Source: Streptomyces sp. NBC_00654
GTDB lineage: Bacteria > Actinomycetota > Actinomycetes > Streptomycetales > Streptomycetaceae
Assembly (NCBI RefSeq): GCF_026341775.1
Contig: NZ_JAPEOB010000003.1
Coordinates: 62,001 to 126,000 of the forward strand
DNA: 64,000 nt
Direction of reading: 5' to 3'
Part shown: positions 1 to 7,502 of the stretch, one piece after another
Position numbering within the stretch: position 1 is the first letter of the stretch
How the letters are laid out: each line of letters starts with the position of its first letter
Translations under genes and position numbers: made by a program
Notes under the pieces: model-generated
What the model saw: only the letters and a program-made list of their open reading frames with translations
Database searches by the model: none
Told to the model about the DNA's origin: nothing

Positions 1-1279
1 CGTAGAGCGCGGTCACCGTGTGGCCGGGGCCGACCTCTCCGCCGTCGACGCCGTCGTCGCGGAAGTCCTCGTCGGCGACCTTGCGGTTCTCGTAGCCGAT
101 CAGCCGGAACTGCTGGACGGTCTCGCGGTCGAAGGCGACCTGGGCCTTGGCGTCCCGCGCCCGCAGCTCCACATGGGCGGGCAGCTGGTCGACGAAGACC
201 TTGCGGGCCTGTTCCTCGTCGGCGATGTACGTGGTGTGCCCGTCGCCCTTGTTGGTGAGGCGTTCCATCAGCGCGTCGCCGTAGTCACTGCCGACCCCGA
301 CGCCGAAGAGCGTGATGCCGTGCTCGCGGCGGGCGTCGCCGATCCGTTCCAGGATGGCGTCGGCCTCGGTCTCCCCCGTGTTGGCGAGGGCGTCGGAGAG
401 CAGCACGACACGGTTGTTCGCGCCCTTGCGGTGGCCCTCGACCGCCTCCTCGTAGCCGCGCCGGATACCGGCGTCGACGTTGGTGGAGTCGGCCGGTTCC
501 ATCTCCTCGACCGCGTCGCGGATCCGGTTCCGGTTGCCCTGGAGCCGGGTCATCGGCAGCCGGGTCTCGGCCTCGTCGCTGAAGGTGACCAGGGAGACCG
601 CGTCGTCGTCGCGCAGTTCGTCGGTGAGGATCGTCAGGGACTTCTTCGCCAGGTCCAGGCGGCCCGGTTCGGCCATGGAGCCGGAGATGTCGACGACGAA
701 GGTGAGGGCGGCGGGCGGGCGTTCACCGCTCGGCTGCGCCGCCTTCGTGGCCAGTCCGACCCGTACCAGGGACCAGTCTCCGGCCCCCTTGCCGGAGCCT
801 TCACCGGACTTCCCGTCCGACGCCCCGCCGGTCCCTCCGCCGGCCCGTGCTCCGTCGACGGTCACCGAGAAGCCGTTGCCCTCGGGCCGCTCGTAGCCCT
901 GCCGGAAGCTGTTGACGAACTCCTCGGGCCGTACGGTCCCGGGCTCCGGCAGCCTGCCGTCGCCCAGGGTGCGGCGGGCGTAGCCGTAGCTGGCGGTGTC
1001 CACGTCCAGGGCGAAGGTGGACAGGTAGTCGGGCGGTGCGACGTCCCGCTGCTTCCCGTCCGTCCCGTCCTCGCGGGCGGCGCTGTCCCCCTTGGCGGCA
1101 CCGTCGGGCGCCCCGCCCGGGGCGGGCGGGGCGGGCTGCCCGCCGCCGCTCGCCCCCGGCGGCTGCCGTGCGCCGGTACGGCGGTCGGCCGACGCCCCCT
1201 CGCCCATTCCGCCACCGCATCCGGTGATCAGCATTCCGCCCGCCAGCAGCAGCGCGGCGGCCCGTGTCCGGTGCTTCAT
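1..1279 (-). CDS. von Willebrand factor type A domain lipoprotein (3' end outside window)
   Basis: The protein begins with a short basic N-terminus, a hydrophobic segment and a lipobox (LITGC near residue 20), so it should be a membrane-anchored lipoprotein facing outward. A Gly/Pro/Ala-rich linker follows. The next block (about residues 95-130, with a FALDVDTASYGYAR motif) is typical of Ca-activated chloride channel-like/YfbK proteins. The vWA domain then starts with the metal-binding MIDAS motif DISGSM and carries further Thr and Asp positions (DSTNVDAGI, LLSDALANTGE). vWA domains bind ligands through a divalent cation; the partner is unknown. I chose the ATG at 1277-1279 because it directly precedes the signal sequence. 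The C-terminus lies beyond position 1, so the full length cannot be judged. Confidence 0.88.
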   Translation of the reverse strand, partial: MKHRTRAAALLLAGGMLITGCGGGMGEGASADRRTGARQPPGASGGGQPAPPAPGGAPDGAAKGDSAAREDGTDGKQRDVAPPDYLSTFALDVDTASYGYARRTLGDGRLPEPGTVRPEEFVNSFRQGYERPEGNGFSVTVDGARAGGGTGGASDGKSGEGSGKGAGDWSLVRVGLATKAAQPSGERPPAALTFVVDISGSMAEPGRLDLAKKSLTILTDELRDDDAVSLVTFSDEAETRLPMTRLQGNRNRIRDAVEEMEPADSTNVDAGIRRGYEEAVEGHRKGANNRVVLLSDALANTGETEADAILERIGDARREHGITLFGVGVGSDYGDALMERLTNKGDGHTTYIADEEQARKVFVDQLPAHVELRARDAKAQVAFDRETVQQFRLIGYENRKVADEDFRDDGVDGGEVGPGHTVTALY

Positions 1280-1405
1280 CCGTACCCCCCACATCGTCGA
1301 CAACTGTGAATGTGACGTGCGGGAGGGCCGTGGGGAGTCGACGAACGCGTTGCGGAAGCGTCTCGATGCGGCAACAGCGACCGCCGCACCGGCGGAACAT
1401 CAGGT

Positions 1406-2293
1406 TCAGGACACGATGTCCTTACGACTGAACCCCCGGAAGGCGAGCGCGAACAGGATCAGGGCATACGTCACCGAGACCGCCGCGCCCTTCACCATCC
1501 CGCCCCACTCCAGCTCCGGCTGGAGCGCGTCCGCCCAGGCGAACTGCCAGTGCGCGGGCAGGAACTCGCGCCAGGAGCCGAGCGCGGTGACGGCGTCCAG
1601 CACATTGCCGACGATGGTGAGCCCGACCGCCCCGCCGACCGCGCCCAGCGGGGCGTCGGTCTTCGTCGACAGCCAGAACGCCAGAGCGGCGGTGACCAGT
1701 TGGGAGACGAAGATGAACGCCACGGCGAGCGCGATGCGCGGCACCGTGTCCCCGGTGGCCAGCGCTCCCCCGGTGGGCAGCTCCAGCGGGCCCCAGCCGT
1801 ACGCCGCCGCGCCCGCCGCCAGCGCGACGACCGGCAGCAGCACCATCGCGGCCAGGCTGAAGCCGAGCGCGACCACGAGCTTGCTCCACAGCAGCCGCGT
1901 CCGGGGCACGGGGGCGGCGAGCAGATAGCGCAGCGAGGACCAACTGGCCTCGGAGGCGACGGTGTCCCCGCAGAACAGGGCGACCGGCACCACCAGCAGG
2001 AACCCGGCCGAGACGAACAGGCAGGTCGCGGCGAAGTTCGCGGCGGAGGCGGTCGCGGTGTCCATCAGCGTGAGCCGGTCACCGCCGCCGGGTCCGCCGT
2101 CGGGAGTGCCGCCGATCGCGAAGGCGATGATCAGGATGAACGGCAGCGCGGCCAGCACCCCGCCCATCAGCAGGGTGCGGCGCCTGCGCAGTTGCCGCAT
2201 CGCCTCGACGCGCAGCGGCAGGGTGTGCCGGGCGCGGTAGCCGGGGGCCTGGGCGGGGCCGGCCGCCGTCCGGATGTCGGCTGCGGAGCTCAT
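1406..2293 (-). CDS. ABC-2 type transporter permease
   Basis: This 295-residue protein has about six hydrophobic segments (roughly residues 43-63, 90-115, 140-165, 185-206, 213-233 and 266-286), as expected for an ABC-2 permease that exports a substrate using a separate ATPase. Its ATG at 2291-2293 overlaps the stop codon of the upstream hydrolase/ABC-ATPase fusion by four bases (ATGA), so the two are translationally coupled and very probably form one transporter. The substrate cannot be read from the sequence. A short basic stretch (MRQLRRRR) precedes the first membrane span. Nothing suggests truncation. Confidence 0.88.
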   Translation of the reverse strand: MSSAADIRTAAGPAQAPGYRARHTLPLRVEAMRQLRRRRTLLMGGVLAALPFILIIAFAIGGTPDGGPGGGDRLTLMDTATASAANFAATCLFVSAGFLLVVPVALFCGDTVASEASWSSLRYLLAAPVPRTRLLWSKLVVALGFSLAAMVLLPVVALAAGAAAYGWGPLELPTGGALATGDTVPRIALAVAFIFVSQLVTAALAFWLSTKTDAPLGAVGGAVGLTIVGNVLDAVTALGSWREFLPAHWQFAWADALQPELEWGGMVKGAAVSVTYALILFALAFRGFSRKDIVS

Positions 2294-4947
2294 GCGGATC
2301 CTCCGGAGATCAGGGTGAGGAAGGCGTCCTCCAGGCGGCGGTGCGGCCCGACGCCGGTGACCGGGACGTCCAGCCGGACGAGTTCGGTGACGAGCCGGGA
2401 GGCGGTGGCGCCGTCGAGCCGGACGAGCAGCCCGCGTCCGTCGCCCGTGCGGACGGCCGAGCCGATGCCGGGCAGCGCGGAGACCTTCTCCACGAGCGGT
2501 TCGGTCACCTCCTCCGCCGTGGTGACGAGCAGCATGTCGCCGGAGCCGGTGATCTCGGCGACCGGTCCGGCCTGGACGAGCCGCCCCCGGTCCATGACGA
2601 CCAGGTGGGTGCAGGACTGCTCGACCTCGGACAGGAGGTGGCTGGAGACGATGACGGTCCGGCCCCCGGCCGCGTACCGGATCATCACGTCGCGCATCTC
2701 GCGGATCTGGGGCGGGTCGAGGCCGTTGGTCGGTTCGTCGAGGATGAGCAGGTCCGGCATGCCGAGCATGGCCTGGGCGATGGCGAGCCGCTGCCGCATG
2801 CCCTGGGAGTACGTGCGTACGGCGCGGGCCAGGGCGTCGCCGAGTCCGGCGATCTCCAGGGCTTCCTCGATGTGCGAGTCCTCGGCGGGGCGGCCGGTGG
2901 CCTGCCAGTAGAGCTCCAGGTTGGCGCGGCCGGACAGGTGCGGCAGGAAGCCCGCCCCTTCGACGAACGCCCCGACCCGGGACAGGACGGGGGCGCCGGG
3001 CCGGATGGCCTGCCCGAAGACGCGGATCTCGCCCTCGTCGGGCGCGATGAGCCCCATCAGCATGCGCAGGGTGGTGGTCTTGCCCGCGCCGTTGGGCCCG
3101 AGGAGCCCGAGCACCTGCCCCTTCTCCACCTGGAAGGAGAGTCCCTTCACGGCGTACCGGTCGACGGACTTGGCGTACTTCTTCGACAGGCCGGTGATCC
3201 GCAGCGGCACGCCGGTGAGTTCCGGGTCGGGGGCCGGGGTCGCGGTGCGGCGGCGCGCGGTGAGCAGGAGCGCGGCGGCGATGACGAGGGCGGCGGCCGG
3301 GAGTCCCCAGGTCCACCACGGGAGGCCGGCGGACGCGGTCCTCACGGCGGCTGCGGTGGGGACGGTCAGCGGGCCGTCCGTGCTCACGGTGTACGTCGCC
3401 GGCTCGGCGGGGGACGCGTAGCCGAGGTCGGTCGCGGACAGCACGAGGCGCAGCCGGTGCCCGGAGTCGAATTCGTGGTCGACGGCGGGGAGGGTCAGCT
3501 CGATGGGCCCGCCCTGTTCGGCGGGGGTGATCCGGTACGGGGCGACGAGCTGCGCGGGCAGCACCTGCTGCTTGCCGTCCGGCGACACGTCGTACACCTT
3601 GCCGAACAGCACGGCGTCGCCGCTGCCCGGTCCGGCCTTCACCCGGACCCGTACCGTCGGCGTCCCGGTGACCCGTACGGAGGTGTCGAGCGGGGCGGAG
3701 TCGAAGCGGGCGTACTGGCCCGGGAAGTCGACCGCCAGGCCGACGCCGAGCGAGGAGAGCCGGGCGAGTCCGCCGCCCACGCCGGGTACGGCGGAGATGG
3801 CGGGCGGGCCGGCTCCCGCAGGGTTGCGGAACGTCTCGGTCCGCCCGTCGAGGGCGAACTCCCGGCCGCCGCCGCGCAGTCCCGGGTAGGTGTCGCCGCT
3901 CGCGCCCCGCTTGAGCGCGGCGCCGTCGGTGGAGTCGATGCCGCCGGTGCGGGTGACCCGGAAGGCGGGGCCGGTGTCGGCGCCCTCGGAGCCCTTGAGG
4001 TAGCGGTCGAACCAGCCGCCGATACGGCTCTGGACTCGGTCGGCCTCCAGGTCCCCGCCGTCGTGCCCGCCCGCGATCCAGTCGACGGAGACGGGGGCGC
4101 CGTTGGCCTTGATCGCCTTCGCCATGTCGTCGGCCTGGCCGAGCGGGAAGAGCGAGTCGCTCTGTCCCTGCACCAGGAGTGCGGGGACCTTGATCCGGTC
4201 GGCGACGGCGGCCGGTGACCGCTCGGTGAGCAGTTCGCGCGCGGCCTCGTCCGGCTTTCCGCTGACGGCGACCCGCTCGTACATCTCGCAGAGCCGCTTC
4301 TCGAACTTCTCGCAGCCGCCGCCCGTGGTGACGAAGATCCCGGCCCAGAGCTTCTTGAAGACCCCGTCGGGGAAGAGCGCTTCGGCAAGGTTCCAGTAGG
4401 AGATGACGGGGGCGATGGCGTCGACGCGTTTGTCGTACCCGGCGGCGAGCAGCGAGACGGCCCCGCCGTACGAGGCCCCGGTGACCCCGACGCGGGGGTC
4501 ACCCCTGCCGTCGAGTTCCACCTCGGGGCGGGCGGCCAGCCAGTCGATGAGCCGGGAGACGTCCCTGACCTCGCGGTCGGGTGCGTTCAGGGAGATCTCC
4601 CCGCCGGACTTCCCGAAGCCGCGGGCCGACCAGGTCAGCACGGCGTACCCGGCGCCCGCCAGCTTCTCGGCCTGGGCCCGTACGTCGGCCTTGCTGCCGC
4701 CGAAGCCGTGCCCGATGAGCACGGCGGGCCGCCGCTGCGCACCGCCTGCCGTGAAGTACGAGGTGTCGATGGGCACCCCGTCCATCGACAGTGTCCGGTC
4801 CTCGCGGTGGACGTCCGGCGCGCTGTCGTCGGCCGCCGCGGTCCAGGTCCCGGCGCCCGCGAGCACGACGAGCGCGGTGACGGCCGCTGCCCACCGGCCG
4901 CGTCCACGGGGCAGTCGGCGCCGCCATCGGGAAGTAGGGGTCTCCAT
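2290..4947 (-). CDS. secreted-type CocE/X-Pro-like alpha/beta hydrolase fused to an ABC transporter ATPase
   Basis: The 885-residue protein joins two normally separate activities. Residues 1-40 look like a signal peptide or anchor. Residues 50-535 resemble CocE/NonD or X-Pro dipeptidyl-peptidase hydrolases: nucleophile in GASYGG near residue 158, an acid in GQSDSLFP, a His in AGGHDGG, and a C-terminal jelly-roll-like part. A membrane span lies at about 542-561 (WWTWGLPAAALVIAAALLL). An ABC ATPase follows, with Walker A GPNGAGKTTT near 616, signature YSQGMRQR near 714 and Walker B LLILDEPTNGLDP near 737. This topology puts the hydrolase outside and the ATPase inside. The coupled downstream permease supplies the membrane domain. 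Which chemistry the hydrolase performs, and whether it acts on the exported substrate, is unknown. Confidence 0.88.
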   Translation of the reverse strand: METPTSRWRRRLPRGRGRWAAAVTALVVLAGAGTWTAAADDSAPDVHREDRTLSMDGVPIDTSYFTAGGAQRRPAVLIGHGFGGSKADVRAQAEKLAGAGYAVLTWSARGFGKSGGEISLNAPDREVRDVSRLIDWLAARPEVELDGRGDPRVGVTGASYGGAVSLLAAGYDKRVDAIAPVISYWNLAEALFPDGVFKKLWAGIFVTTGGGCEKFEKRLCEMYERVAVSGKPDEAARELLTERSPAAVADRIKVPALLVQGQSDSLFPLGQADDMAKAIKANGAPVSVDWIAGGHDGGDLEADRVQSRIGGWFDRYLKGSEGADTGPAFRVTRTGGIDSTDGAALKRGASGDTYPGLRGGGREFALDGRTETFRNPAGAGPPAISAVPGVGGGLARLSSLGVGLAVDFPGQYARFDSAPLDTSVRVTGTPTVRVRVKAGPGSGDAVLFGKVYDVSPDGKQQVLPAQLVAPYRITPAEQGGPIELTLPAVDHEFDSGHRLRLVLSATDLGYASPAEPATYTVSTDGPLTVPTAAAVRTASAGLPWWTWGLPAAALVIAAALLLTARRRTATPAPDPELTGVPLRITGLSKKYAKSVDRYAVKGLSFQVEKGQVLGLLGPNGAGKTTTLRMLMGLIAPDEGEIRVFGQAIRPGAPVLSRVGAFVEGAGFLPHLSGRANLELYWQATGRPAEDSHIEEALEIAGLGDALARAVRTYSQGMRQRLAIAQAMLGMPDLLILDEPTNGLDPPQIREMRDVMIRYAAGGRTVIVSSHLLSEVEQSCTHLVVMDRGRLVQAGPVAEITGSGDMLLVTTAEEVTEPLVEKVSALPGIGSAVRTGDGRGLLVRLDGATASRLVTELVRLDVPVTGVGPHRRLEDAFLTLISGGSA

Positions 4948-5081
4948 GTCTCGACCCTAAACGGATGGTGCCGCCGTTCAGGGTGCCGCCGGGGGGAGGT
5001 GCCGGGCCTCCCTGAGAGGTACGGGGTCCGTCCTCCGTACTGCATGCGCGGTACGCCCCCGGCCGGTCCGCCGGGCCGCGC

Positions 5082-5807
5082 TCACATGGTGTTGACGATG
5101 AGGCCGATGTGGGTGAAGTAGTTGAGCCCGCCGAAGAGCAGGAAGGCGAGTCCGGCCAGCGCCCACACGACGCCGACGACCGGGACCAGCCAGGTCCTGG
5201 GCCGGCGCAGGGCGAACGGGAACAGGAGCGCGCCGATGCCCACGAGGACGTACAGCCCGGACATGAAGCTCGCTTCGAGCATCGGCCAGTCGGCGAACTC
5301 CCCGGAGATGGGCTCCTCGGGCGGGGCGGCGAAGAGGGTGTACTTCCATCCGGCGGCGGCGATACCGAAGCAGGCGAGGCCGAGTCCGAAGACGAAGAGG
5401 GAGATGGGGGCGGCGACCCTGGCCGTGCGGACGACGCGGTCGGGGTCGTCGGCGAGTTCACCGCCGCGCTTCCAGAGGTAGAAGCACGCGGCGAGGAGGA
5501 ACACGCCGAAGGCGAGCGCCGGTTCGCCGAAGATGATGTTGTCGAACGGGAAGCCCTGTCCGGCGAGGGGCCAGGTCAGGGTCATATGGAGGCCCGTGGT
5601 GACCAGCGTGAAGCCGAGGGCCCCGAAGGCCAGCACCCAGCCGTCGGGGGTGATGGTGCGGCCCGGCGTGAGGAGTTGACGCCCCAGGGCCACCACGAGC
5701 AGCAGCCCGGCGCCGGCCGCCACCGACATGATCGTGTTGTACGTCGGCATCTGGTTCCAGTCGATCTTCAGACCGGATGCCGCGAGGGGGGTGAGAGGGG
5801 GGATCAT
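5082..5807 (-). CDS. multi-pass membrane protein, DUF981-like
   Basis: The protein has six or seven hydrophobic segments spread over about 241 residues and no soluble domain. The pattern resembles DUF981 membrane proteins, from memory; no function is known. The start chosen is the ATG at 5805-5807, which gives MIPPLTPLAASG. A -10-like TATGCT on the minus strand (5814-5819) ends six bases before this ATG, so transcription would begin at or next to the start codon and the mRNA would be leaderless. An alternative in-frame start lies at 5837, but it would bury the promoter-proximal repeats inside the gene. It is a stand-alone gene, separated by 134 bases from the hydrolase/ABC fusion. Confidence 0.75.
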   Translation of the reverse strand: MIPPLTPLAASGLKIDWNQMPTYNTIMSVAAGAGLLLVVALGRQLLTPGRTITPDGWVLAFGALGFTLVTTGLHMTLTWPLAGQGFPFDNIIFGEPALAFGVFLLAACFYLWKRGGELADDPDRVVRTARVAAPISLFVFGLGLACFGIAAAGWKYTLFAAPPEEPISGEFADWPMLEASFMSGLYVLVGIGALLFPFALRRPRTWLVPVVGVVWALAGLAFLLFGGLNYFTHIGLIVNTM

Positions 5808-5813
5808 GCGCGG

Positions 5814-5855
5814 AGCATAACGCCGCATATGCGCCATTCAGGGCACATATGCGCC
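5814..5855 (-). promoter_or_regulatory. leaderless promoter with two 20-bp-spaced direct repeats
   Basis: On the minus strand a -10-like TATGCT (5814-5819) lies six bases before the ATG at 5807. The 10-mer catatgcgcc occurs at 5826-5835 and again at 5846-5855, exactly 20 bp apart, which is two helical turns. The copies flank the expected -35 region, so they are a plausible operator for a regulator of the membrane-protein gene. Each copy contains the palindromic core CATATG. Confidence 0.4.
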
Positions 5856-5971
5856 TGCGTCGAAACGCCGCGTGCGCCGCACCACTTGCCGGACTGTGTG
5901 CTTGTCGGACACCGCGCGGGTCGCCACGGACGGCCGGACGGTCCCGGAGATCGCGGCAGAGGTGCTGACCG

Positions 5972-6571
5972 TCACGGGCTGGCCGGCACGGGCCGGGGTG
6001 CGTTGAGGCATGCGAGCGGGGTCTCCCGCGGGAGCAGTCCGGCCGCGCCGTCCCACTCGCCCGCGCGGACGAGCCCGTGGATCTCGTGCGCGAGCCCGGT
6101 CACGTCCCGTACGGACACCGTCCACTCGTCGGCGTACCGCCGCGCCGCCTCGCCGCTCAGGCCCAGCTGGAGGGAGCGGTACGGGAGCGGATCGAGGCGC
6201 AGGTCGCGCTCCGGGTCCCACTGGACGCGGGCGGGGGCGCTGCGGAGGGCGCGCTTCCATGCGGCCTGATCGGAGTGAACGCCCCTGACGTAGTGCGAGA
6301 GTTCGGCGTTCTCCAGCGCCCACGCGAATCCCTCGCGGGTGATCTCCACGGCGAGAACGGTCTCCTGCCCCTCCTTCGTCCCCCAGCCGCAGCGGTACAT
6401 CATCCACAGGAAGCTCGGCTTGATCCAGGTCATACGGTCGCGCTTCCAGGCGGCGGGGAACCGTCCGTCCCGCGCGGCGGGCAGACCGATGGAGGGCGGG
6501 TAGGCCTGGTAGACGGTGACGGTGGAGGCCGAGTGCCGGGCGCGGATCTCGTACGGGGGCGGAACGTTCAT
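5972..6571 (-). CDS. DUF4291 family protein
   Basis: This 199-residue soluble protein matches the DUF4291 family. It opens with an EIRARHS-type segment, then has a conserved block with MTWIKPSFLWMMYRCGW and ending in VLAVEITREGF, and a later QWDPERDLRL segment. The family is widespread in bacteria and fungi and has no established biochemical role. I took the ATG at 6569-6571 (MNVPPPYEIRARHS); upstream in-frame starts would add a low-complexity Trp/Arg-rich stretch that is not family-like. It is transcribed away from the WXG100 operon and shares the 6572-6783 spacer with it. Confidence 0.85.
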   Translation of the reverse strand: MNVPPPYEIRARHSASTVTVYQAYPPSIGLPAARDGRFPAAWKRDRMTWIKPSFLWMMYRCGWGTKEGQETVLAVEITREGFAWALENAELSHYVRGVHSDQAAWKRALRSAPARVQWDPERDLRLDPLPYRSLQLGLSGEAARRYADEWTVSVRDVTGLAHEIHGLVRAGEWDGAAGLLPRETPLACLNAPRPVPASP

Positions 6572-6783
6572 GGACCCCAGGGTGCGGGAGGAGCGCGCGC
6601 CCCGGCATCCGAATATCCGGAACGGCCACGGCGGCCACGGCGGCCACTGCCCCACCCGCCACCGCCACCACCGCCGGCGAAAAACATTTCCCATTCTTGG
6701 CAATTCCCCAAGTCATATGAGGCCAGGGGCCGTTGTAGGCTGCGGCGTCGCACGCACGGGCCCGAAGAGGTGGGGGGTACGGC

Positions 6784-7185
6784 ATGGTGGTGGTCAATCC
6801 TGACCTCGGCACGCCCGATGACGACGGGCTGAAGAAGCTGGCCGCCGACCTCGACGAGATGCAGCGTCATCTCGACAGCCAGGTCCGGCGCATGGACGGA
6901 GTGGTGGACCGCATCCAGGCCCGCTGGCAGGGGCCCACCGGGACGGCGTACCGCACCCTGCACAACGGCGCGGCCCGGGACGCGGTGCGGATCCGCGAGA
7001 CGTTGCGCGTCCTGGAGGAGGCCGTCCGCCTCAGCCGTGACGGCTTCACCGAGCAGGAGCTCGACATCCTCGCCCGGATGCGCCGGGTCCAGGACGACAC
7101 GGACGTCGCACGTGAGGCGGACGCGCTCCAGTCGCCCGCCCCCGCCCCGGAACCCGGCCCGCGCAGTCGCGTTCACGACCTGTAG
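6784..7185 (+). CDS. WXG100-family ESX-type protein
   Basis: This 133-residue, mostly helical protein has a central W-x-G turn (RWQGPTG, near residue 45) between two long helices, the signature of WXG100/ESAT-6-like proteins. In polymorphic toxin loci such proteins accompany large substrates through type VII (ESX) secretion as partners or targeting factors. It is longer than the usual 100 residues because of a Pro/Ala-rich tail after the helical hairpin. It opens a + strand operon; a G-rich ribosome-binding stretch (6772-6777) precedes the ATG. The next gene is a second WXG100 protein 14 bases downstream, so the two may form a heterodimer. No ESX secretion machinery is present in this window. 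Confidence 0.85.
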   Translation: MVVVNPDLGTPDDDGLKKLAADLDEMQRHLDSQVRRMDGVVDRIQARWQGPTGTAYRTLHNGAARDAVRIRETLRVLEEAVRLSRDGFTEQELDILARMRRVQDDTDVAREADALQSPAPAPEPGPRSRVHDL

Positions 7186-7199
7186 GAGGAGAGCCGTAC

Positions 7200-7502
7200 G
7201 TGACCGACGCCGAGCACATAGCCGTCGACTTCCGCACGCTGCAGCATCTGGCCGGTGAACTGGAGGACATCCTCAAGCAGTTGAACCAGCGGCTCGCCCT
7301 GCTGTACGAGCGGACCGAGAAGGTGGTGCTCACCTGGGACGGCGAGGCGCGGGAGGCGTTCGTCTCCTCGCTGGACCGCTGGAGCACCGACATGGCGGAC
7401 CTCCAGGCACGGCAGGCCTGGCTGCACGAGGTCGTCACCACGGCCCACACCAACTACAGCTCCGCCCACCGGGCCGTCCTGCGCGGCTGGGGCGCCGCCT
7501 GA
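7200..7502 (+). CDS. WXG100-family ESX-type protein
   Basis: A 100-residue protein of canonical WXG100 length, with the turn TWDGEA near residue 43 between two amphipathic helices. The GTG start at 7200-7202 is set by a strong ribosome-binding site (AGGAGGA, 7184-7190). Its TGA stop shares one base with the ATG of the toxin gene, so partner and substrate should be made in stoichiometric, coupled fashion. It is likely to pair with the preceding WXG100 protein or with the N-terminus of the toxin. Secretion through a type VII apparatus is inferred from the family. Confidence 0.88.
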   Translation: MTDAEHIAVDFRTLQHLAGELEDILKQLNQRLALLYERTEKVVLTWDGEAREAFVSSLDRWSTDMADLQARQAWLHEVVTTAHTNYSSAHRAVLRGWGAA

